From an uncultured Paenibacillaceae bacterium (GTDB lineage: Bacteria > Bacillota > Bacilli > Aneurinibacillales > Aneurinibacillaceae), in assembly GCA_937874515.1 (NCBI GenBank), contig CALNBV010000267.1, positions 1 through 31,790 on the forward strand: DNA of 31,790 nucleotides, given 5' to 3'. The notes under the pieces were generated by a model. The model had not been told where the DNA came from, searched no databases, and saw nothing but the letters and a program-made list of their open reading frames with translations. The position numbers were made by a program, and so were the translations under genes. Shown here piece after piece: positions 23,496-30,214 of this stretch (position 1 is the first letter of the stretch; each line of letters starts with the position of its first letter).

Positions 23496-24704
23496 TTAGA
23501 GTACGGAAACGGGATCAAAAGGCCATGCTGGCAACATTTTGCGAAGAGGCTTATCCTGTCTGTAACCAAGGGCATATTCAGCCTGCATAATGGTATGAAT
23601 TTCTCTCGTTCCTTCATAAATCACCGGCGCTTTGGAATTCCGTAGGAAACGTTCTACAGGATATTCATCAGAGTAGCCATAGGCTCCATGGATTTGCACG
23701 GCATCATTTGCTGCTTCAAAGGCAGCGTTACATGAAATCCATTTTGCCAATGAGGTTTCCTGGGTATTTCGTAAGCCTTGATTTTTTAACCAGCCAGCTT
23801 TATACACCAGCAAACGAGAAATCTCCAGATTTGCACTCATTTTCGCAATCATCTGTTGGACCAATTGATGTTTCCCAATTTCTTTGCCAAAGGTTTTTCG
23901 TTCATGGCAATATTTCAAACTGGCTTCAAGGCTGGCCTCGATTAAACCGCAAGCCCCTGCAGCTACAGTAAAGCGGCCATTATCTAAGGCAGCCATAGCA
24001 ATTTTAAAGCCTTCCCCTTCTTCACCAAGACGATTGGAAACAGGCACTTTTACATCAGTGAAAAAGAGTTCTCCAGTATTGCCCCCACGGATTCCTAATT
24101 TACCTTTGAGTGCTCTGGATTCAAACCCTTCAAAGGTACGCTCCACAATAAATGCGGTGATCCCTCTATGTGCTAAATCATGATCCGTTTTCGCAAACAC
24201 AATGAAATTGTCTGCTACATCACAAAGGGAAATCCATGTTTTTGAACCATTAAGAATGTAATAATCCCCATCCCGTTTTGCCGTAGTTTTCATGGCAGCT
24301 ACATCGGAACCTGCATTAGGTTCTGTTAAGCCAAAAGCACCAATCTGTTCTCCCCGGGCCTGGGGCACCAGGTATTTTAATTTTTGTTCCTCGGTTCCCC
24401 ATTGCAATAAGGTCATACTATTTAACCCCGTATGAACAGAAACCGCAGTCCTGTATGCTGTATCCCCCCGCTCTAATTCATCACACACAATAGCAAGGGC
24501 ATTATAATCCATACCCCCACCGCCATACTCTTCAGGAATGCATACACCCATTAACTGCAATTCAGCCAATTTATTCAGCACACCTGTTTCAAAGTGATGG
24601 TTGCGATCCCATTCCTGCATAAAGGGAATAATTTCTTTATCTGCAAACTTTCTCACTAACTTTTTCACACTTTGCTGCTCCTCTGTTAATTCAAAATTCA
24701 TCAT
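23496..24704 (-). CDS. Acyl-CoA dehydrogenase, glutaryl-CoA-dehydrogenase-like
   Basis: Flavin dehydrogenase of 402 residues with FGLTEPNAGSD (124-134) and catalytic E364 (VIYEGTREIH). The stretch ELERGDTAYRTAVSV keeps E78, R85 and S89 at the positions that bind the glutaryl carboxylate in human GCDH (E87, R94, S98), by eye alignment. It would convert glutaryl-CoA to crotonyl-CoA and CO2, linking the ring-opening route to acetyl-CoA. ATG at 24704 has AGGAGG at 7 nt, 11 nt after the CoA-transferase stop. The pairing with a class III CoA-transferase is as in Pseudomonas gcdH loci. A generic dicarboxyl-CoA dehydrogenase is the alternative. Confidence 0.75.
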   Translation of the reverse strand: MMNFELTEEQQSVKKLVRKFADKEIIPFMQEWDRNHHFETGVLNKLAELQLMGVCIPEEYGGGGMDYNALAIVCDELERGDTAYRTAVSVHTGLNSMTLLQWGTEEQKLKYLVPQARGEQIGAFGLTEPNAGSDVAAMKTTAKRDGDYYILNGSKTWISLCDVADNFIVFAKTDHDLAHRGITAFIVERTFEGFESRALKGKLGIRGGNTGELFFTDVKVPVSNRLGEEGEGFKIAMAALDNGRFTVAAGACGLIEASLEASLKYCHERKTFGKEIGKHQLVQQMIAKMSANLEISRLLVYKAGWLKNQGLRNTQETSLAKWISCNAAFEAANDAVQIHGAYGYSDEYPVERFLRNSKAPVIYEGTREIHTIMQAEYALGYRQDKPLRKMLPAWPFDPVSVL

Positions 24705-24715
24705 CGAAATTCCTC

Positions 24716-25903
24716 CTATATAATAGAATTTTGTTTAAATTCAGATATTTCATCTTCCATGTAATTCATGTTTTTCAGGATTGAAAAAGTATGTTCTCCA
24801 AACAACGGTGGATGATGTCTCATGGTAACCGGTGTTTTTGAAAATTTGATGGGCGAACCTACAACTCTAAGATCTTCAATTGTTGGATGCTCCATCTCTA
24901 CAATCATGTTTCTTTCTTTTATATGTGGATCATTAAATAGTTCTTCAATGGTATTAATGGGACCATTAGGAATTCCTACAGCGTCTAACTCCTCTTTCCA
25001 CTGTTTTTTTGTCTTTCCTTTTAAAGTCTCTTCACATAAAGAAATTAAGTTCTCCCTATTTCGCAAACGGCCCTTATTGTGCTTATACTCATCCATCTCC
25101 GCCAATTCAGGGCTTCCTATAACAGTTGCAAAGCGACGAAATTGTTCATCATTTCCTACAGCCACAACCAACTGGCCATCTTTCACCGAAAAGACTTGAT
25201 AAGGCACAATATTAGGATGTTGATTTCCCAATCGCTTTGGCGTAATGCCGCTGCATAAATAATTGCTAGCCACATTGATGAGGGAAGACACCTGGCAGTC
25301 CAGTAAGGAAATATCAATTTCCTGCCCTTCCCCTGTTTTTTCTCGATGATGCAAGGCTGCCAGAATGGCAATCACCGTATATAAGCCTGTCAACACATCT
25401 GCAATGGCTACCCCAACTTTTATAGGGCTCCCATCCTCTTCCCCGGTGATGCTCATCAGGCCACTCATAGCCTGAATGATATAATCGTAACCAGGCAACT
25501 CTTTATATGGTCCTGTTAAGCCAAACCCTGTAATGGATGCCATAATCAGCCCTGGATTTAACTTCTTCAAGTCCTCAAAGCCTAAATCCATTTTTTCTAA
25601 AGTGCCTGTTTTGAAATTTTGCACAACCACATCACTGGAAGCCACAAGCTTACGAAAAATTTCCTTCCCCTGTTCAGCTTTCAAATTCAAGGTCATGCTT
25701 TGCTTATTCCGGTTTGCACATAAATAATAAGCGCTTTCACCATTCACAAAAGGAGGACCCCAACCCCTTGTTTCATCCCCTGATTCATAATGCTCAATCT
25801 TAATCACTTCTGCTCCTAAATCTCCCAGGATCATGGAACAGAAGGGACCAGCTAATACACGGGAGGCATCAATGATTCGGATTCCATCCAAAGCCCCTGC
25901 CAC
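24716..25903 (-). CDS. Class III CoA-transferase (CaiB/BaiF family)
   Basis: Transfers CoA between acyl groups through an aspartyl-CoA intermediate. Start is GTG 25903 with AAGGGGTGAT just upstream; a longer in-frame ORF to 25984 runs through a terminator hairpin and is unlikely to be translated. This gives 395 residues, close to the family's usual 390-405. Family marks are LDGIRIIDASRVLAGPFCSMILGDLGAEVIKIE at the N-terminus, ANRNKQSMTLNLK, GYDYIIQAMSGLMSITGE, and VGVAIADVLTGLY, whose Asp is the likely nucleophile. Next to the GCDH-like gene it may charge glutarate or pimelate. Substrate is inferred from context. Confidence 0.87.
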   Translation of the reverse strand: MAGALDGIRIIDASRVLAGPFCSMILGDLGAEVIKIEHYESGDETRGWGPPFVNGESAYYLCANRNKQSMTLNLKAEQGKEIFRKLVASSDVVVQNFKTGTLEKMDLGFEDLKKLNPGLIMASITGFGLTGPYKELPGYDYIIQAMSGLMSITGEEDGSPIKVGVAIADVLTGLYTVIAILAALHHREKTGEGQEIDISLLDCQVSSLINVASNYLCSGITPKRLGNQHPNIVPYQVFSVKDGQLVVAVGNDEQFRRFATVIGSPELAEMDEYKHNKGRLRNRENLISLCEETLKGKTKKQWKEELDAVGIPNGPINTIEELFNDPHIKERNMIVEMEHPTIEDLRVVGSPIKFSKTPVTMRHHPPLFGEHTFSILKNMNYMEDEISEFKQNSII

Positions 25904-25927
25904 TTCATCACCCCTTCCAACCGTTGA

Positions 25928-25992
25928 AGTAAAATAAAAAGAGCCAGTAAAACAAACAATGTACTCACACATTGAAGGTTTCACTGACTCTT
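25928..25992 (-). terminator. Long terminator-like hairpin directly upstream of the CoA-transferase, candidate attenuator
   Basis: On the minus strand, 15 bp at 25978-25992 pair with 25939-25953 (two G-U pairs), enclosing an inner stem CAATGT/ACATTG, and the hairpin is followed by TTTTTATTTTAC. It ends 25 nt before the GTG start, downstream of a promoter at 26121-26149. It therefore lies in the leader of the CoA-transferase transcript, or alternatively terminates the Nudix operon. Confidence 0.7.
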
Positions 25993-26120
25993 ATCCATGG
26001 CTCGTCTTCCGGCAAAAGAAGATCAAGTGAACAAAGTCAAGTTTATTGGTTACTTATTTAAGAAAGTACCAAACCGTTCATGCAGCAAGGACAATTTGCT
26101 GTCATCGGTTTGTTAGTTTA

Positions 26121-26149
26121 ACTATAAACTATTTATCTGAATTTTTCAA
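26121..26149 (-). promoter_or_regulatory. Sigma-A-type promoter upstream of the CoA-transferase leader
   Basis: TTGAAA (26144-26149) and TATAGT (26121-26126), read on the minus strand, are separated by 17 bp. Transcription would start near 26114, giving a leader of about 210 nt before GTG 25903. The leader contains AAACCG...CGGTTT and CAGCAA...TTGCTG stems and then the terminator-like hairpin. It begins about 10 nt below the Nudix stop. Confidence 0.6.
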
Positions 26150-26159
26150 TAATGTTTTT

Positions 26160-26768
26160 CTACTTCAACAATTCAATAAATTCATGTAAAATCCTTGCCG
26201 TCAAACCCCAGATAATCTTGTCTTCATACCGATAAAAGTATTCTGGCAATCGAACATTTCTCCATTTGTAATCCCGTCCATCTGGAATCAACTCAAAGGG
26301 AAATTCCTCTTCTGGCTGAATTTTCACCTGAATATAATGAATCTCTGGTTCATAGTTCAAAAGATAATTCAAAGGAACGGTAAATACTTCGCTTACTTCC
26401 TCGTTAGGGGCAATTTTATGGTGGTTTTTAATCTTCCCGACAAAAGAAAAAATAGAAGAAGAACTGGGATGGACTAAAACTCCCAGGCCATGGATTATTT
26501 CTACTTCTTCTAAATCAATTCCTAACTCTTCACAGGTTTCCCGCAAGGCTGCTTCTTTTTCCGAAGCATCATCTTGCTCTACCCTTCCCCCGGGAAAACA
26601 GATTTCACCCGGTTGGCTCTTCAATTGATGGGACCGTATTTCAAATAAAACATGGGTTTCTCCATCTACTCCAACAAGAGGGATAAGCACTGCAGATTTA
26701 CGTAGCGGTGCAAATCCAAATAGATTAAAGGGATGTAATTGCATGCGATTTTCGATTTCTTTTATCAT
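26160..26768 (-). CDS. Nudix hydrolase, CoA-pyrophosphatase type
   Basis: Hydrolyses the pyrophosphate bond of CoA or its derivatives. It has 202 residues. The Nudix box runs through GGRVEQDDASEKEAALRETCEELGI. The preceding RSHQLKSQPGEICFPGG fits the CoA-specific motif that distinguishes this subfamily (R...L..H.GE..FPGG), with Gln replacing the usual His. ATG at 26768 abuts the TOPRIM gene's stop, so translation is probably coupled. A CoA-handling role suits the neighbouring CoA pathway but the gene may simply be housekeeping. Confidence 0.82.
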   Translation of the reverse strand: MIKEIENRMQLHPFNLFGFAPLRKSAVLIPLVGVDGETHVLFEIRSHQLKSQPGEICFPGGRVEQDDASEKEAALRETCEELGIDLEEVEIIHGLGVLVHPSSSSIFSFVGKIKNHHKIAPNEEVSEVFTVPLNYLLNYEPEIHYIQVKIQPEEEFPFELIPDGRDYKWRNVRLPEYFYRYEDKIIWGLTARILHEFIELLK

Positions 26769-27110
26769 CTAATACAACCCTTCCTCACGTATTTCAAAAT
26801 CAGCCTTTCGTAAAATTTTCGCCAAATATTCATATGGCGTACGGGCAATTTCTGTATAACTTTTTCTGGTGAATAGATGCCTTGCATTAGGGAACTCCTG
26901 CAGTAATTGTTTGCGCAGTTTTTTCCCCTGGGAATCCTCATCAACAAAAATATATATATCACTGTCATACGTCTGACTGGAAATATGATCAAGCTTATGG
27001 CTACTTAATGTTCCATGGGTACAAATAATTTCAACGGGCTCAGCAATAATCTTTTCAAGATGCTTTTTATCAGTTTTCCCTTCCACAATAATCACTTTTT
27101 GAATGATCAT
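26769..27110 (-). CDS. TOPRIM-domain protein (YusF-like)
   Basis: This 113-residue protein is essentially one TOPRIM domain: the invariant Glu in IIVEGKTDKK (about 8-17) and the DxD-type acidic pair in IYIFVDEDSQGKK (about 52-64). Such stand-alone TOPRIM proteins occur in Bacillus (YusF-like) and resemble RNase M5; the exact role is unknown. ATG at 27110 has GAGGTGA 6 nt upstream. It starts 33 nt after the alcohol dehydrogenase stop and is followed directly by the Nudix gene. Confidence 0.75.
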   Translation of the reverse strand: MIIQKVIIVEGKTDKKHLEKIIAEPVEIICTHGTLSSHKLDHISSQTYDSDIYIFVDEDSQGKKLRKQLLQEFPNARHLFTRKSYTEIARTPYEYLAKILRKADFEIREEGLY

Positions 27111-27143
27111 AAAAGGTCACCTCACCCTTATCATACCATGACT

Positions 27144-28343
27144 TTAATAGGACATTTCAAAAATCCTTAGTACATCCTCACTCGTAATATTTCTCGGTCC
27201 AGGAAGGTATTGGCCATCCAACCCACTAATGCGTACAGATTCCTTTGCCATAAAGGCCAGTTTTTCCTTTTCAATGCCCACTTGTTGGAGGGTGCCATAG
27301 GCTTCAAGTTCTTTAAACCAGGCGACAACCGCTTTAATGGTGGCATCTGCAACGACCTGGTCGTCCTTTTCATGAATTTGAAAAACCTTACGACCTAGTC
27401 TTGCCAATCGATGGGGTTTCTCACCTTTTACAATATATTCAAAATAGGCGGGGGTTAAAATAGCTAATCCACGTCCATGGGAAATATCATAATGGGCGGA
27501 TAAAATATGCTCCATGCCATGAACCGGGAATCCTCCCCCACGACCTGCATTAGCAATTCCAATCAAAGCCAGGGAACTCGTCCATTGCAAATGGGATCTG
27601 GCTTCATAATCCTCAGGGAAATCCATGGCTTTTCGACCATATTCAATAACATTCCTCATTAAGCCTTCCGTAATCTCATCCTGTACATTGGCATTTTCAT
27701 CCCCTGAAAAATAGCCTTCATAAAGATGGGTAAAAATATCCACGGCACCATCAGCTGTATATGCTGCAGAAACTGAATAAGTTAACTCCGGATCTAAAAT
27801 AGCCGCCTTAGGATGAAGCCCTGGGCCACTCATGCCTGATTTTTCCCCTGTTTCCCAATTGGTAATCACCGCAGTATTATTGGTTTCCGAACCTGTTGCT
27901 GCTAATGTAGGAATTGTCACAATGGGCAATGCTTTTTGGATTGGCAACAATTCCTTCCACTTTCCTGTTTTGTTTCCCCGAATATATTCACCGCAGGGCC
28001 GTCCAGAAAGTGCAACGGTTGCAATGGCCTTAGCCGCATCCATCGTGGAACCACCACCAAGGGCAACAATCACATCGCACCCTTCTTCTCTTGCGATTTG
28101 TCCTCCCTTGTCTACGGTTGTCGCTCGTGGATTTGGCTCAATTTGATCATAGATAATATATTGTATGCCAGCTTGTTGCATTGATTGTTCGATTTTTCTC
28201 AAAGAACCTGTCTTCTTAGCAGAAGTTTTTCCTGTGACAAGCAGGGCTTTGGTTCCATATTCTTGTACGATTTCACCCACTCTCCCTGACTCGCCTTTGC
28301 CAAAGATAATCTTCGTGGGCATGTTTAAAATAAAGTTAATCAA
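27144..28343 (-). CDS. Iron-containing alcohol dehydrogenase (butanol-dehydrogenase-like)
   Basis: Group III alcohol dehydrogenase of 399 residues. NAD(P) binding is shown by GGGSTMDAAKAIA (near residue 97). Metal ligands lie in DGAVDIFTHLYEGY (Asp, His) and in HGMEHILSAHYDISHG (His, His). The general architecture resembles B. subtilis YugJ/YugK. Start is TTG 28343 with AGGGGAGGG upstream. Its link to the catabolic genes is unclear; alcohols from hydrocarbon oxidation are a possible but unproven substrate class. Confidence 0.88.
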   Translation of the reverse strand: MINFILNMPTKIIFGKGESGRVGEIVQEYGTKALLVTGKTSAKKTGSLRKIEQSMQQAGIQYIIYDQIEPNPRATTVDKGGQIAREEGCDVIVALGGGSTMDAAKAIATVALSGRPCGEYIRGNKTGKWKELLPIQKALPIVTIPTLAATGSETNNTAVITNWETGEKSGMSGPGLHPKAAILDPELTYSVSAAYTADGAVDIFTHLYEGYFSGDENANVQDEITEGLMRNVIEYGRKAMDFPEDYEARSHLQWTSSLALIGIANAGRGGGFPVHGMEHILSAHYDISHGRGLAILTPAYFEYIVKGEKPHRLARLGRKVFQIHEKDDQVVADATIKAVVAWFKELEAYGTLQQVGIEKEKLAFMAKESVRISGLDGQYLPGPRNITSEDVLRIFEMSY

Positions 28344-28496
28344 TGAAATCCCTCCCCTAAGAAAACTAATCCAAATATTAAGACTTCTTTTAATAGTAAC
28401 AGACTCATCCCTACAGAGGCAACTGCCTGCCCCCTCTCAGCACTCTTTATCACCTTTATCCCCTTTAGTCAGTGAAGCTCGTAGATCTTATTGGAA

Positions 28497-29087
28497 TTAA
28501 ATTCCCAATAAATAATGAATAATTTCTATTTGTTTTTTTAATTCAACGGAATGATCAACATGATGTTGAATATTATAACCATCAAAAATTGCCACAATCG
28601 CAGTAGCTAAAGAATCTGTGGGGATTTTGGGGTTTATTTGTTTAGCATTTAGAAGATAATCTAAACTATTTTTAATTACTATTTTCCACCCCTGGTAGAT
28701 AGCAGTTAACTTTGTTTGTATTTCTGGTATACGACTACTGTTTGCCACGAATTCAATATACATGGATGTCCACATTTCATTTTGTGTCAATTCTAATAAG
28801 TAATTAAAAATACTTAAAATCAACTCTTTGGAGTTCGTAGATTCCAGGTTAATGGTGATTGAATCCTGAATTTGCTGATGCAACAATAGCATTCGTTCAT
28901 CCATAATCTGGAGGAAAATTTCCTCTTTATTATTAAAGTGAGCATAAAATGCTCCTTTCGTATAGCCAGCTCCCTTTGTAATATCATCAATACTTGTCGC
29001 CGAATATCCTTTCTCAGCAAATAATTTATAAGCAACATCTTTCATTAGAGATTTTGTTTTTTCAGATTTTAATTGATGTTTATTCAT
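28497..29087 (-). CDS. TetR-family transcriptional regulator
   Basis: It has 196 residues. The N-terminal helix-turn-helix (about 15-60) has the TetR pattern AYKLFAEKGYSATSIDDITKGAGYTKGAFYAHFNNKEEIF. The C-terminal part is a variable ligand-binding helical domain; the ligand is unknown. ATG at 29087 has GAGGT 5 nt upstream. It lies 153 nt upstream of the alcohol dehydrogenase on the same strand and may control it or itself. The intervening stretch 28344-28496 has no clear promoter. Confidence 0.88.
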   Translation of the reverse strand: MNKHQLKSEKTKSLMKDVAYKLFAEKGYSATSIDDITKGAGYTKGAFYAHFNNKEEIFLQIMDERMLLLHQQIQDSITINLESTNSKELILSIFNYLLELTQNEMWTSMYIEFVANSSRIPEIQTKLTAIYQGWKIVIKNSLDYLLNAKQINPKIPTDSLATAIVAIFDGYNIQHHVDHSVELKKQIEIIHYLLGI

Positions 29088-29111
29088 TTTTACCTCACCA
29101 CTTTAAATTTC

Positions 29112-29141
29112 ATAATATCGCCAAATTTCCGTTTTTTTCAA
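29112..29141 (-). promoter_or_regulatory. Sigma-A-type promoter of the TetR gene
   Basis: TTGAAA (29136-29141) and TATTAT (29112-29117) on the minus strand with an 18-bp spacer lie about 25-55 nt upstream of the TetR start. The rest of 29142-29299 is AT-rich, with no gene supported. Confidence 0.55.
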
Positions 29142-29299
29142 CATATACATTTCATTATTTTATTATATCATCAAAATAAGTGCTAAACGATTGGTATTTA
29201 ATTTATTAGAAGTAGGAGAATACTCAAGTTCTTACAAGCTTCTACTGACCCAATGGGATAAAGATGATAAGAATCCCGGAAACACAGCACATATAAGAA

Positions 29300-29339
29300 A
29301 GCCATATTCTCTGAGCACTCAAACTCAGAAAATATGGCT
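29300..29339 (-). terminator. Terminator after uppP
   Basis: Stem AGCCATATT / AATATGGCT with an inner TCTGAG / CTCAGA stem. On the minus strand TTTCTTAT follows, 14 nt below the uppP stop. On the plus strand it is followed by TTTTC, so it could work in both directions. Confidence 0.8.
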
Positions 29340-29353
29340 TTTCACTTCCACAT

Positions 29354-30142
29354 TTAAAACTTGCCAAGGAATTGCATGACCAAAACCCCGGCTCCTAAAA
29401 TCCACACATAGATGGCAAACCCTTTTAGACTACCTTTTTGCAAAATCTTAAGCATCCACTTCACTGCGATATAACCAAAAATAGCGGAAGCCACCGTTCC
29501 AAAAATCAAAGCATCTACACCAATAACCTCAACAGCGGTCCCTTCACTTAACTTCTTCAACTGTAAAACCGTTGCACCAGCAATGGCAGGAAGAGAAACT
29601 AAGAAAGAGAACCGTGCCGCAGCCTCTTTATTAATGCCACTGAAAAGGGCACCGGCAATGGTCAAACCAGAACGGGAAATAGCAGGCAAAATCGCCGCTC
29701 CCTGCAAGGTTCCTACAATTAAAGCATCTCTGATTTTAATGTCTTCAAAGGATTTATACCCCTGGTTTTTCACACGATCTGCAATCCAGAGAATAAACCC
29801 TGTCGCCAGGAATTCCCAACCAACAGTAACCCCTGTTTTCGAGATTTCTTCGAAGAAATTTTCAAACGTTAATCCGATGATTGCCGTCGGAATGGTCGCA
29901 ACAACTAAAAGAAGCATCAACCTGGAAAAGGGCCGTTTAATTAACCCTAAAATATCACGCCAGAAAACAGCTACCACAGCAACCAGGGTCCCCAGATGAA
30001 GCATAGTATCCAAGAAAAGCCCTGCTTCTGATAAACCAAGAAATTTCCGCCCCAGTAAAAGATGGCCCGTGCTGCTAACGGGGAGAAACTCGGTCAAACC
30101 CTGAATAATGCCAAGAATAATAGACTTGATAATATCATCCAT
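29354..30142 (-). CDS. uppP: Undecaprenyl-diphosphatase (UppP/BacA)
   Basis: Membrane phosphatase recycling the lipid carrier for cell-wall synthesis; overproduction gives bacitracin resistance in other bacteria. It has 262 residues and about eight helices. The signature EFLPVSSTGHL (18-28) and the ISRSGLT motif (near 160) are both present. ATG at 30142 is preceded by GGAGGA at about 6 nt. It is probably transcribed with or after the methyltransferase gene upstream and ends at a clear terminator. Confidence 0.95.
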   Translation of the reverse strand: MDDIIKSIILGIIQGLTEFLPVSSTGHLLLGRKFLGLSEAGLFLDTMLHLGTLVAVVAVFWRDILGLIKRPFSRLMLLLVVATIPTAIIGLTFENFFEEISKTGVTVGWEFLATGFILWIADRVKNQGYKSFEDIKIRDALIVGTLQGAAILPAISRSGLTIAGALFSGINKEAAARFSFLVSLPAIAGATVLQLKKLSEGTAVEVIGVDALIFGTVASAIFGYIAVKWMLKILQKGSLKGFAIYVWILGAGVLVMQFLGKF

Positions 30143-30214
30143 AAGAGTCCTCCAGTATGGAAAGAAAATTGTACAAACTTAACTTACTATCATCTTATAC
30201 AGAATCCGCCATCT

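Noticed and set aside
25904..25984. N-terminal extension of the CoA-transferase to 25984
   Set aside because: The extension is encoded by the terminator hairpin and lacks a ribosome binding site, whereas GTG 25903 has AAGGGGTGAT and begins right at the family's N-terminus.
25903..26114. T-box or known riboswitch upstream of the CoA-transferase
   Set aside because: No T-box AGGGTGG-type motif and no recognised aptamer core; left as an unclassified structured leader.
29191..29379. 62-codon plus-strand open frame between tetR and uppP
   Set aside because: No ribosome binding site, runs through the uppP terminator hairpin into the uppP 3' end, and no recognisable sequence.
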